A stretch of 46,632 nt of DNA, taken from the NCBI GenBank assembly GCA_001839685.1, contig MLAK01000803.1:13732-60363 (forward strand), read 5' to 3'. Below the pieces are notes generated by a model. It was not told the origin of the DNA and ran no database searches. It saw nothing but the letters and a program-made list of their open reading frames with translations. The stretch comes from Tritrichomonas foetus. Taxonomy: Eukaryota > Parabasalia > Tritrichomonadida > Tritrichomonadidae. The translations under genes were made by a program, and so were the position numbers. Of the stretch, positions 9,256 through 19,159 are shown in pieces; the stretch's first letter is position 1; the number at the start of each line of letters is the position of its first letter.

Positions 9256-12200
9256 CTAAATATACTTTTCGAGCTTCTCCTTCAGAGAAACAAAACCAGA
9301 TTCGAGCTCATTTTGAAGAGGAATAAACATTGGATTCTTTGCAACATGTTTCGCATGCATTGTTAGTGCATCTTCATTAGCTTTGAGGAAGAGTCTAAAT
9401 GTCTTCTTCATTTTTTCTTTATATTTTTCGCATCCTCCTTCGAGTTCTGCATCATCTGATAAGAATACTTCAGCCATTCTTGAAGGTCCTTCATTAACCA
9501 TAACAAGAAGTGAACCATGAAGGAGTTGTTGAATATTTCTGAAGTCTGATTGTGCGATTGCACTTTCAATTTGTGCGCACCTGTCTCTAAGTTGGCGATA
9601 AGAAACTCTAATTGGTGCAAATTTCTTTTCAATGATTCTATTCACTTTTTCAAGTTTGAAGATGGATGGCATTGCATTTTCAACTTCGAGAAGAGTTCTT
9701 CTAAGCCACTGTTGTTCAATTGTTCCTTGTGCTTTGTTCGATGTAGTGAATGGTGTATCAAAATAGAATGTTTTGATCATATGACAATGATCGTAAGTTG
9801 TAATCTTTCTTCTTTGTTCGTGTTTGGTTAGATAGGGTTCAACGAAAGTGATTTGGATGTATCCAGTGTTTGGATCAAGTTTGGATTCATCAACAGTTCC
9901 ACTTTCTTTAATAAGCTCGATTGGATTATTCGGGAATTCGCGCTTATATTGTTCTATTAACCTTGAAGAAAGATCAAATAAATGGGTAAGTAGTTTCTCA
10001 TGGAAAATAAATGTTTGCTTGTTATTTTCACCAAAAATGGATCCATAATAAGCAATTCTGAAGAATTTACCAAATAATCGATCTGTTTCAGCTGGGATCT
10101 TAGCAAGGAACTTTTGGGTTGTGTTCTGAAGTTGGAAGAATCGTTTAGTGTAGAAGAAAGCATGATAATGCTCAAACAAAGGCCATAAAATGTCAATTAA
10201 ATTGAATGCTGATTCATAGAGTCGATCTTTCATTTGCGTTGCAACACTTGTATTCATTTGAACTAAAAGTGCGAAAACTGACTTTAAGTTGAATTTTGGT
10301 GAATCATACATTCCTGCAATTGATGGACAATTATCATCTTTGATTTCGGCAAAATCAACCATTGAGCAAATTCGACTGAAAGCTTTAGCAGCATGAATTG
10401 TATTAAAAATTGGCTTGATTCTCTTTTGAAGAGTTAAAGCTTCCAAAACAATTGCAGCAATTAATAATTTAGTTTGGAAAGCTTCGGCTTCATACCCTTC
10501 TTTTTCATTCAAGTCAATCAACTTGGTTAGAATTTCTACAACTACATCAGGAGAAGGTTTCATTAAAACAACTTGTTTCCAAATGAGTTGAGAATATCTT
10601 TCTAAATCAATTCCAGGTTTACTCATCAGTCGAAGTGTTGTTGAATAATCGGTTAATAACTGTTTAATTTCTCGTAGCGTATCTGTAGAATCCAAAATTT
10701 GGATTCTTTCAACTTCTGTTACATCTAATGAATAAATTGCACGACAAATTAAAGCCATTGAACGCTGAGTATTATCATACACTTCTCGATCACATTCAAT
10801 TAAAGCATCAATGAAAATAGACATACTTTCACTATCTTTGCATGTCTTGAAGAGTCTCATGAGAATCTTTGGAAGGACTGGAACGCAATATTCAAATAAG
10901 AATGAGACATCCTTCTCAGCAATCTTTGTAAGCATGGTTACAATGATCGGATATAGATCATGAACAACATTTACCCATAAGAAATGGTAAATTAAAGAGG
11001 TTAAACCGCGCATATTTTCTGCAGAGTTAATCATGATTGTCATAGCATTAACTAAAGCAAATTGAATTGCATAGCTAATTTCTCTAACTTGAGCTGAAGC
11101 TGTTGATTTAATTGAAGAAATGTCAAGAAGGAAATGAAGTGACTCAAAGAAATCATCTCTGTTTTCAATAGTTGTAAACCAGCGAATAGTATCTTCACTT
11201 TCATTAATGTTTTCTAAAATAAAAGTGAAGTAGGCAACTGCAGGATGTGTGCTGACACCAACGAATGCAATTTTTTCAAATGGACTAATAATTTTCAAAG
11301 TATCAAGGAGTTTAAATGCAACGCTTTTTTGCATTTCGATTGGTAAAACTTCCGTTGATACATTAATTGCCTTGAAAATGCTATCATTAACGTATTTATT
11401 AGCTCTTGCATGAAGAAGAAGTACTTTTATGGCGTTAATCATTACATCCGAATTCATAAGTGATACATAAAAGAATTTAGGTCGAAGCACTTCATAAGTG
11501 AACTTAATAATATTATTTGTTGCAAGTTCGTCAACGACAGTTTTATCAGTAACAATTTCATTCACTGTAATGTGGAATGACTCAATTGCTTCACGATAAT
11601 GACCAATATCGAATAAGAAGTTAATGAAGAGCGCATATGTTTGAACAAGAGTTAAGTCTGATGTTAAATTTTGTGAGAAACTCTTTAAGAATTCGCCAAT
11701 TTTTTCCATGTTGAGATCATTATCACGTGTCAAATAAATTGATTTAATAATCAACATAAAAACAAATGGATAAAGTGAACTGCCAAAATATGGATGATTT
11801 GCAACTCCCGATGAAATTTGTTGATGATATTCAGTGATTCCTGAAATTAATAACTTATGATATTCTTTTGAAGGAACTCTAAATGCATAAATTTGGCTGT
11901 AAATTTCCAAATATTCATCTAAGCGTTGTTCAAGAACATCTTTTACACTATTTGTAAGAATGCAAAGTCCTTTAATTGATTGAACAGCATTTGAGAGTAT
12001 ATTATTTATCAGAATTTCTACAATATAATAGAAATCACGAATAAGCAATTCTTTTGGAATCGATGAAAGTTCATCAATAGATTGGCCATTCGATGCATAG
12101 AATGCATTCAAATGTGAATCAGGAGAAACAAGGGATGACCAAATTAAAGATTGGAATGAAAGAGCATTATCTTTTTCAACTTTATCTGTTGGTGATTTTC

Positions 12201-14823
12201 CTTTATCATATTTAATTCCAATTAAATGTTGGCCATCTTCAATCATTTTAGCGTTTTTGAAAACTTTGATAATTGAACTGCCAATTGGTGATCGGTCTGT
12301 TTGCGCTGATTTACAAATTAAGTGGAAAAATTCCACATGAATGATTAGATCTTGTGGAATTGGATAAGGTAAATCGAAAACAAAGATTTGATCAAATTTT
12401 CCAATTGGCTCATGATAATAACATCTTGTTGTGACGCTCTTTGACAAATTTGGCGGTTCCGTTATTGAATGAATGCATTTTAACGGCTCGCCTGAAAGTC
12501 CATTCTTCATTGTAATAACAGCAAAAATGTTTCTTGCTTTAATACCAGGAGGCAACTTGAAACATACATTATCCAGTCGAATTTGGAGCTTGTGTTGAAG
12601 TTTTAACGATGGATGAGTTGCCTTTGGAGGAGCTTCAGCTAAATAAATTGGATCGAATCCTTCAAGCTCAGTAATTGGATACACAACTCTTTTACTCTCT
12701 GTTTCAATATTTATTGAAAACTCATATTTTGATTTAAGTTTCTTCTTATTTGCATCATTAATTAAATCTTTAAAGTGTGTTGCTTGGATTGGTTGATTAA
12801 TTTCAAACGCATTCGGAAGTTTAATTTCGCCATTTTTCAACAAATCTGAAACTTTTGCATATGTCCAAGCAAAAGTTGTTAATACATCTTTATTTCTTGG
12901 AAAAGTTTTTGCAGCATTCTTTTTAGCAGCAGCATCACCATTTCCAGAAGCATAGTATTTCTTGATTGGTCCATTTCCATCAACTGTTAAAGGCATAGAA
13001 AACACAACAACTAAATATACTTCTCTTTGTGGCTTACTTGATTCACAATCAAGTGGGAGTTCAAATGCACATTTCATATTGGTGCTGATTTTCATTCCTT
13101 TGGCCTTTTCTTTATAAAGTGCGATATTTTTGTCACTCGTGAAATGCCATTCTTCAGAAATGAACTTCTTGTCAGCATACAAGCATGCTGAGAGTAAAAT
13201 TGGGACAACTGGGGTGGGTTTAATTGAGAAGGATTTCATTGAAATTGTAACAAAATGAGTTTTATCTAAAACCAAGTCTTCTGCTTGAACAGCTTTAATT
13301 TTTGCTTTTACGAATCTATTTTTATTTTCTATTGAAAAAGCCCCATAAATTGACGGAGGATTTTTTTTATCATCTATTTCTGGTGGATCATTTAAGAATT
13401 TGATGGATGGTGATGGTTCAAATGCTTCTGGTTTTGGTTCTGTTGGTTCATACATTTCAATTCTGTTCACTTTTTCAGATAGAAGCTTGATTTGAGTTGT
13501 TTTTTCAAATTCAACTCCTCTTTCTTTCAAATGTTTGGCATAAGGTGATAAAAATGGATTTTCTTGTTTGTCGATATTCTTTATTATCAAGTCTGCCCAA
13601 GGTTGTTCTCCTAATTGTTTATTATTGTCAATGAATTTTTTAATAGTTTTATTAGATTTTTTAATTTCAGTTCCATTGGTTTCAATATGGTAGTTTTCGT
13701 CTTTTGGAATACCTTCGAAAGGAGAGATGATTTGAAGACTATCTTCAAAAGCTGAAGAAACTCTGGATTTTGATGACTTTAACTCTGATGTGTAGAACTG
13801 TGAGAGTGGGCCAATCAATGACGATGATGGTTTAATTTTACTTTGAAGATTAGAAATGATAGAATGTTCGCCATGAGACTTCAAAAATTCAGCTCCTGGA
13901 GTTGAGTGGAATAATTCTTCTTCGTGATATGAAATTATTTGTTTTTTATCGGTTGAAGCACGTCTGTGGAATTTACAATGAATATTATCGGGTGTAATTC
14001 CTGGAAGGGTTTGAGCAAATTGAACTGATTCACTTTTTTGTATATCTGGTTGAGACTGATAATTTTTCAAAATGTCTGTGCTTCGATGCTCGAGGCTTGA
14101 ATACTCTTTAATTATTGGCTGTACTGAACTATTTCGTTCACCTGCTGAATTACTGGAACTTTTTGAATTGGATGAGCTTGAACTAGAGCTGGATTTGTCA
14201 GAAGAAGATGAAAAAGTCTCAGAAATCTTTTTGCTCTCACCTTTAGCAATTTCTTGTTGTGGATTTGTATCAGCTGCTTTTGTTGGTATTTCAACCTTTG
14301 TTTCATTAGATATTTGAATTTGAGCTGCTTTTGCTGGAGTTTCTGTTTTTTCTGGTTCTGAGGACTTACTGTCATGGCTTGAATCTGTTTCAGAAGATGA
14401 TGGAGTTGATTCTGAGTCGGAACTTGAATCGGATTCTGATTTTGATTCTTCTTTAGATTTTGTGTCGGCTTTCTGTGGTTTGTCAGCTGCAGGTAATTGT
14501 TTTATTTGAGCAGTTGCATTCGCTTCTTTCTCTTGAGTTTGGGCGCTCACGGCAATTCCAACCAAATCATCGTATGTTGTATTTGTTGAAGATTGAGCTT
14601 GCCTTTCTGTCGTTTTGGTTTGATCTGTGTCAAACGGAAGCATGTCTTCATCAACCGAATATTTCTTTTCGTTGGATTCTGGTTTTGATGAATTATTGAC
14701 TTCAGCGGGTTTAGAATTTGATGAACTTGAGTCGGAAGAAGATGACGAGGATGAGGATGACGAGGCTGAATCTGAGAAATTAGATGAAGATTCCGAATCC
14801 GATTCGGTTTCGCTATAACTCAT
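9256..14823 (-). CDS. DOCK-family Rho/Rac guanine nucleotide exchange factor
   Basis: 1855 residues. The first ~230 residues are Ser/Glu-rich and disordered (SSSDS runs). A DOCK N-terminal region and a C2-like DHR-1 region (around 700-900, including IFVFDLPYPIP and LIIHVEFFHL) follow, then a long alpha-helical stretch. The C-terminal ~420 residues form a DHR-2 catalytic domain. Diagnostic pieces are FFRIAYYGSIFG, GYIQITFVEPYL, FYFDTPFTTSNKAQG and EQQWLRRTLLEVENAMPS, near the final NPMFIPLQNELESGF. DHR-2 domains exchange nucleotide on Rac/Cdc42 to drive actin remodelling, phagocytosis and migration. The length fits DOCK proteins (1,700-2,100). The ATG is genuine, and GAAAAAGTC and GAAAAAGTT motifs lie 47 and 156 bases upstream. 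Subfamily (A/B versus C/D) cannot be decided from the sequence alone. Confidence 0.85.
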   Translation of the reverse strand: MSYSETESDSESSSNFSDSASSSSSSSSSSDSSSSNSKPAEVNNSSKPESNEKKYSVDEDMLPFDTDQTKTTERQAQSSTNTTYDDLVGIAVSAQTQEKEANATAQIKQLPAADKPQKADTKSKEESKSESDSSSDSESTPSSSETDSSHDSKSSEPEKTETPAKAAQIQISNETKVEIPTKAADTNPQQEIAKGESKKISETFSSSSDKSSSSSSSSNSKSSSNSAGERNSSVQPIIKEYSSLEHRSTDILKNYQSQPDIQKSESVQFAQTLPGITPDNIHCKFHRRASTDKKQIISYHEEELFHSTPGAEFLKSHGEHSIISNLQSKIKPSSSLIGPLSQFYTSELKSSKSRVSSAFEDSLQIISPFEGIPKDENYHIETNGTEIKKSNKTIKKFIDNNKQLGEQPWADLIIKNIDKQENPFLSPYAKHLKERGVEFEKTTQIKLLSEKVNRIEMYEPTEPKPEAFEPSPSIKFLNDPPEIDDKKNPPSIYGAFSIENKNRFVKAKIKAVQAEDLVLDKTHFVTISMKSFSIKPTPVVPILLSACLYADKKFISEEWHFTSDKNIALYKEKAKGMKISTNMKCAFELPLDCESSKPQREVYLVVVFSMPLTVDGNGPIKKYYASGNGDAAAKKNAAKTFPRNKDVLTTFAWTYAKVSDLLKNGEIKLPNAFEINQPIQATHFKDLINDANKKKLKSKYEFSINIETESKRVVYPITELEGFDPIYLAEAPPKATHPSLKLQHKLQIRLDNVCFKLPPGIKARNIFAVITMKNGLSGEPLKCIHSITEPPNLSKSVTTRCYYHEPIGKFDQIFVFDLPYPIPQDLIIHVEFFHLICKSAQTDRSPIGSSIIKVFKNAKMIEDGQHLIGIKYDKGKSPTDKVEKDNALSFQSLIWSSLVSPDSHLNAFYASNGQSIDELSSIPKELLIRDFYYIVEILINNILSNAVQSIKGLCILTNSVKDVLEQRLDEYLEIYSQIYAFRVPSKEYHKLLISGITEYHQQISSGVANHPYFGSSLYPFVFMLIIKSIYLTRDNDLNMEKIGEFLKSFSQNLTSDLTLVQTYALFINFLFDIGHYREAIESFHITVNEIVTDKTVVDELATNNIIKFTYEVLRPKFFYVSLMNSDVMINAIKVLLLHARANKYVNDSIFKAINVSTEVLPIEMQKSVAFKLLDTLKIISPFEKIAFVGVSTHPAVAYFTFILENINESEDTIRWFTTIENRDDFFESLHFLLDISSIKSTASAQVREISYAIQFALVNAMTIMINSAENMRGLTSLIYHFLWVNVVHDLYPIIVTMLTKIAEKDVSFLFEYCVPVLPKILMRLFKTCKDSESMSIFIDALIECDREVYDNTQRSMALICRAIYSLDVTEVERIQILDSTDTLREIKQLLTDYSTTLRLMSKPGIDLERYSQLIWKQVVLMKPSPDVVVEILTKLIDLNEKEGYEAEAFQTKLLIAAIVLEALTLQKRIKPIFNTIHAAKAFSRICSMVDFAEIKDDNCPSIAGMYDSPKFNLKSVFALLVQMNTSVATQMKDRLYESAFNLIDILWPLFEHYHAFFYTKRFFQLQNTTQKFLAKIPAETDRLFGKFFRIAYYGSIFGENNKQTFIFHEKLLTHLFDLSSRLIEQYKREFPNNPIELIKESGTVDESKLDPNTGYIQITFVEPYLTKHEQRRKITTYDHCHMIKTFYFDTPFTTSNKAQGTIEQQWLRRTLLEVENAMPSIFKLEKVNRIIEKKFAPIRVSYRQLRDRCAQIESAIAQSDFRNIQQLLHGSLLVMVNEGPSRMAEVFLSDDAELEGGCEKYKEKMKKTFRLFLKANEDALTMHAKHVAKNPMFIPLQNELESGFVSLKEKLEKYI

Positions 14824-15713
14824 ACGGAATATTTCTGATGTCTTTTTTTGTCTAATAATTATCTTAATTGAAAAAGTCGACTGTTAAGATAGAAAAAGCG
14901 CCCAATTTGATATAAAAGTGATAAACTACAAAAATTTGTGAATGATTTCAATATTGAATGATTTTAAAAATTGTTCAAGAAAAAGTTAATCATTACTCGA
15001 AATGTGAACATTTATCAATGAAAAATTTTATTGTGAAATCACAGATTCATTTTACTTTTTCAAATACTCATATCAATTTCAGCGTGTTAAATTCATTGAG
15101 TCATAATGAAAAAAATATCATAAAAAGTGAAGATAGCATTATTTTCTGTAACCTTCGTTGATAAAGGACTTCCGTCAATTATTTCACCTTTCATGTGAAA
15201 TGTTAGTCAAAAAAGAGATTGGCAAAACACTTGAGAGTCAGAATCTTTGATTTGGGTTTAAAATAATTGATTTCCATAAGATTATTTATCTCATTCAATG
15301 ATATTATTGTTGGATTGGAATCGATTTCAGACATATCAGTCAAATCAGATTCAAAAGGTATTCAATGTGTATTAAATAAATTTCTATATTAATATGCAAA
15401 AAGTTTAAACAATGAAACTTTTTAAGAAAAGAAATATTAATTTTTGATAACTATTTGAAAAAGTAAAATCTTTATTCACTCTTCACTCACTTAATATGAT
15501 TTTTTTCCTATTTGGAGAGTAGACATAAATTTGACAATTTTTTAATAATGAGTTTTTGTGAGTGTATCTGAAAAAATTGAATTCATTCGTAAAAAGTGCT
15601 TACTCAAAACGAGGGATTCAGACCATTGAAAAAAAAAAAATTAAACTGTCATTTTATAATTTTCTCAAAGGCAAATTTGACTTATTTCAATTCTTTCTTC
15701 ATTCTCATACGAA
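14824..15713. other. divergent intergenic region DOCK/Myb
   Basis: About 890 AT-rich bases between two divergent genes. GAAAAAGTC (14870), GAAAAAGTT (14979), GAAAAAGTA (about 15458) and AACTTTTTA (about 15416) variants occur here. TCATTC and TCATAC initiator-like words lie directly before the Myb ATG. The small forward ORFs at 14958 and 15562 show no family features. Confidence 0.5.
14870..14987 (-). promoter_or_regulatory. AACTTTTTC-type motifs upstream of the DOCK gene
   Basis: On the forward strand GAAAAAGTC at 14870-14878 and GAAAAAGTT at 14979-14987. Relative to the reverse-strand DOCK gene these read GACTTTTTC and AACTTTTTC, in the sense orientation. A promoter role is inferred. Confidence 0.35.
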
Positions 15714-17150
15714 ATGGCCACCAAAAAAATATACAATAAGAAAATTATTGCAAGAACAGTCGTCAACTATATATGGATGGTTGATCCGGACGTTTCGCAG
15801 ACAGATATCAACCATGTGAAATCGACCTTCACAAACTTGCTCTGTAGCAACCTCTCGATGGAGGATATCACAGACGCATGCCGCGACCTCACAGGTAACA
15901 CCGCTCTCGTCGACGAATACATCAAAATTCTTGATTGCGCCAAAAGCGAGCCATTAACCGATCCGAAAGCCGATATCGATAACCCAAACTTCATTCCGCC
16001 AGCTGAGCGACCAGGCTCGAAACAAAAAGGTCGAGTTTGGACCCGTCAAGAAGATCGGAGATTAATTTATGCAGTTTCACAGTTCGGCCTCGGAAGCTGG
16101 TCGCAGGTCGCCAGGTTTGTCGGTGCTGGCAGGAACCGCTCGACGTGCTCCCAGAGGTGGTGCAGAGTCTTGGATCCCGGAATAAAAAAGGATGAATGGA
16201 CGAAAGAAGAAGAATTGAATTTATGCAGACTGGCGAAAATTCATGGAACCCAAAATTGGAGTAAAGTTAGCCATCTTCTCAACAACAGAAGTGACGTTCA
16301 ATGTCGATATCGATATGGTCAATTAGAGAAAACCGGTAAACTGGCCGAATATCAGGCTCAAATTGAAGAGGAGCTCAAAAATATTCCCGCTGTAAACTTT
16401 CCGGCTAATCCTCCGCGATTCTTTCCGATCAACTGTGGTCGATTTCCTAACCAGATTCTGGCATCTCTCCCAAAAACAATGAAATTATCTTTGCCAAAAA
16501 ACTTCTCGCCCAACTTCCGACAATTTTTACCGAATTTCAGTTTTCCGATTATTCCGCCAAATACACAGCCAATTGAACCCATGAATCAACTTGGAATGAA
16601 TATGCCACTTCAGGGCATGTCAAGTCAGTCATTGAATAATCATCAGAACGTCGAAAATCTTGAAAATTATCAATCATCTGATATTTCATATAACATGTCA
16701 ATACATCAAAATAACCAACAAAATCACATTGAAAATAACATTGAATATCAAAATCAAAATCAAAATGACACTAGCTCTGAATTTAATACAAATGATAATT
16801 TAATTCCTAGTGCTTTAGGAACTGTCGAAAATGAAACTCCTAAGAAAACAAGGCGCCGAATCTCTACGGAGCCAAATAAATCACTTGATTTGAGTAAACT
16901 ATGGCGCCAACAAAAACGAGAAATGAACAGAGAACTACAACGAGAAGCCCAGAAGAAGGCAAGAAAGCATCAGGATATGAAAAATAATCGGCTAGAGAAA
17001 CAACGACAATATCAAAAAAAACTCCAAAGCGAAATTCTTGTTGCTTCAATGATCGTTCCAGATTCAACAGATCTTGTCCAAGAAGATGAAATGTTTGGTG
17101 AAGAATGGGATACTTTACCTGGTTTTCCTTTTGACTTGGATACTCCATAA
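15714..17150 (+). CDS. R2R3-type Myb DNA-binding protein
   Basis: 478 residues. Two Myb/SANT repeats are clear. The first spans about 107-152 (WTRQEDRRL, GSWSQVA, STCSQRW), with aromatic spacing as in animal and plant Myb R2. The second spans about 160-203 (WTKEEELNL, QNWSKVS, CRYRY). An N-terminal helical segment (1-90) precedes them. A long Gln/Asn-rich region (290-360), a Lys/Arg/Gln-rich helix (395-440) and an acidic C-terminus (PDSTDLVQEDEMFGEEWD) follow, the last resembling an activation tail. In Trichomonas vaginalis, Myb proteins bind promoter elements upstream of the initiator, so this is a likely sequence-specific transcription factor in the nucleus. The first third of the gene is noticeably GC-richer than the Asn-rich part. 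ATG with initiator-like TCATTC/TCATAC just upstream. Confidence 0.87.
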   Translation: MATKKIYNKKIIARTVVNYIWMVDPDVSQTDINHVKSTFTNLLCSNLSMEDITDACRDLTGNTALVDEYIKILDCAKSEPLTDPKADIDNPNFIPPAERPGSKQKGRVWTRQEDRRLIYAVSQFGLGSWSQVARFVGAGRNRSTCSQRWCRVLDPGIKKDEWTKEEELNLCRLAKIHGTQNWSKVSHLLNNRSDVQCRYRYGQLEKTGKLAEYQAQIEEELKNIPAVNFPANPPRFFPINCGRFPNQILASLPKTMKLSLPKNFSPNFRQFLPNFSFPIIPPNTQPIEPMNQLGMNMPLQGMSSQSLNNHQNVENLENYQSSDISYNMSIHQNNQQNHIENNIEYQNQNQNDTSSEFNTNDNLIPSALGTVENETPKKTRRRISTEPNKSLDLSKLWRQQKREMNRELQREAQKKARKHQDMKNNRLEKQRQYQKKLQSEILVASMIVPDSTDLVQEDEMFGEEWDTLPGFPFDLDTP

Positions 17151-17413
17151 TCCCCATATTTCTTATTACATTTCTTTAGGATTAATTGTTTGAAATATTT
17201 GTCTTTTTTTATAGTAAATGTTAAGTAATGCGAATTTGTTCATGATTTTTAATTTTCAACAACAACAGCAACCGTGAAATCAAGTGGTACTACTAATGCA
17301 ATAATGAAAAAGATAAAAGAAATCAAGAAAAGTAAAATTTTTCCAAATAAGATAAAAAAGTCTACCAAATGAATAAGTATAATACAGTTTACAATCGGTA
17401 ATATCTGTATCGT
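17151..17413. other. convergent 3' spacer
   Basis: A short spacer between the Myb gene and the convergent AHI1-like gene, with several TAAA words suitable as trichomonad-type polyadenylation signals. No gene is seen. Confidence 0.5.
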
Positions 17414-19159
17414 TTATATTAAATCAATGTCATCTTGTGGTTGAGGTGCAGGTGCGTTTGGATCATAAAATACTAAAATTGGTTGGCTTTCACCAAACGA
17501 TGAAAATGCCACCATGTTTTCAACTCTATTCCATGCAACTGCAGTAACAGGCTGATCAAATTTACATGTCCATTCATTTACAGCAACTGGTTCAGCCTTT
17601 CTTACAGTCCATAACATCACACTTCCATCTTCTGATCCAGACAATATATATTGCCCATCAGGTGAAAATGTAGAAATCATTCTAAATTTCTTACATAAAA
17701 TTCCACTATATCTTTGAGAAGGCACCATAACTTTCGTTTCGAAAATACGAATCATGTTATCTTGTGTATGAACAAGGAGAGAGAAATTGGATTTACCCAT
17801 TTCAACATGAGTAATTGACACCTTTTCTATTTCTCCTTCTTTCACTAATTTTATTCTTCTGAATCCATCAATTCCATCTGGTTCTAAATTAGTATTCCAT
17901 GAACTGATAATTCCATCCGCATCACCAGCATACAAAGCTTTTCCATCAGGTGAAAATGTCAGAGAATTAATTCTTACTTGATGTCCTTCCATTTCCATAA
18001 GGACAGATTCTTTTGGTCGATCCCAGAGCCTAATTTTTCCATCAATTCCCGCTGTAACAACAAGACGATCGTCTTTTGGATGGAATTTACCTGTGTAGAT
18101 GTAATTTGGATGAGCAAGAGTTGAACGAAGCTTAAAATCACCTTCATTTTTCCAAACTTTTGCCATTCCATCAGCAGAAACAGTCATCATGAGTCTATCA
18201 TCTTCACTAAATGTTATTTCATAAATGATATCAACATGTGCACGAATTGTTCTGAACTTATCCATATTGATAGTACTGTACAATTGGATGACAAAATCTT
18301 TACCTTCTTGAATAGCCACAGCAAGTGTATCACCATTTTTGTTAAATGCTAAAGCAAGAGCACCATGCTCACCAGCAGGAATCTGTGCCTTGAGAACTTT
18401 TGGAACAGTACATCTTCGATTTGCTGGACGCAAAATTCTTGGCTTTGGTTTTTCCTTTTTCTTTTTTCCTTTTCCATCCTTTCCTTCTTCTTCTTCTTCA
18501 TTTTCAGATTCTGATTCGTCTTTCCTCTGGATTAATTTTTCAAGTGGATCGTGCCCAATTTCATGTTGGAAAAAGTGCATTGGTCTGTTTGTGACATCAT
18601 AAGATTCTTGAACTTCTGCCCTTTTAACTTCAACAGTTAAGCGAGCATTACACTTTCTCCTATTTAAAAGAAGTCCAGCAACTGGCACTTTAATTCCTTT
18701 CAAATTAACATCAAAGGAAAGTGATGGGTAATAATGAAGCTGAAGTTGACAAGGTCTGTCTAGATTTCGACATTCTTCAGGTGTCTTCAACCGCAGGAAT
18801 GCCCAGGCGATTGGGCTGAAGTTTTTCTTTGACGCGTGAATAAAAGTGTCGTAAATTTCAAAGAAAATAAGAACATCGTTTGAAAGGATTGTCGATATTG
18901 GTTCATTGAAAATGAAATTCTCATCCCAGTAAGGAGATAAATTGCCCAAGTTGTCAATTTTAATTCCGTGTGTTGCAACCGGGGCAATGTATTCTGTTTT
19001 TTCGTTTGCAGAAATGCATTTTCGTTTTTCATCGCTTTTTTGGACAAGTTCTCCAGTTACAGAATTGACAATTGAAATACGAACAACTACATTGATCATT
19101 GGACTTTTGATATCTAAATCAGTACTTCCAATAACATTGATTGTAAAAATATCAGTCAT
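17414..19159 (-). CDS. Jouberin/AHI1-like protein (C2-like domain + WD40 propeller)
   Basis: 581 residues from the first ATG. The frame extends 10 codons to a TTG that I do not accept. Residues ~1-170 form a C2-like beta domain (MTDIFTINVIGSTDLD; LSPYWDENFIF; VLIFFEIYDTF). A Lys/Glu-rich segment near 215-240 links it to a WD40 propeller (~250-570). Blades include IIYEITFSEDDRLMMTVSAD-GMAKVWKNE, YIYTGKFHPKDDRLVVTAGI-DGKIRLWD and SPDGQYILSGSEDGSVMLW. The order C2-like then WD40, and the wording IIYEITFS/AKVWKNE/YIYTGKFHP, match Jouberin (AHI1), a ciliary transition-zone protein. The human SH3 domain is absent, as in many protists. It is expected at the base of the flagella. Alternative: another C2-WD40 protein such as a dynein-related adaptor. 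Confidence 0.7.
   Translation of the reverse strand: MTDIFTINVIGSTDLDIKSPMINVVVRISIVNSVTGELVQKSDEKRKCISANEKTEYIAPVATHGIKIDNLGNLSPYWDENFIFNEPISTILSNDVLIFFEIYDTFIHASKKNFSPIAWAFLRLKTPEECRNLDRPCQLQLHYYPSLSFDVNLKGIKVPVAGLLLNRRKCNARLTVEVKRAEVQESYDVTNRPMHFFQHEIGHDPLEKLIQRKDESESENEEEEEGKDGKGKKKKEKPKPRILRPANRRCTVPKVLKAQIPAGEHGALALAFNKNGDTLAVAIQEGKDFVIQLYSTINMDKFRTIRAHVDIIYEITFSEDDRLMMTVSADGMAKVWKNEGDFKLRSTLAHPNYIYTGKFHPKDDRLVVTAGIDGKIRLWDRPKESVLMEMEGHQVRINSLTFSPDGKALYAGDADGIISSWNTNLEPDGIDGFRRIKLVKEGEIEKVSITHVEMGKSNFSLLVHTQDNMIRIFETKVMVPSQRYSGILCKKFRMISTFSPDGQYILSGSEDGSVMLWTVRKAEPVAVNEWTCKFDQPVTAVAWNRVENMVAFSSFGESQPILVFYDPNAPAPQPQDDIDLI

Noticed and set aside
9256..14823. Possibility that the Ser-rich N-terminus of the DOCK protein is a separate gene
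   Set aside because: The frame is continuous from a genuine ATG with no stop and no second promoter-like signal between the parts.
14958..15161. Forward ORF of 67 codons upstream of the Myb gene
   Set aside because: Overlaps the DOCK promoter region with GAAAAAGTT; no domain; typical random frame in AT-rich DNA.
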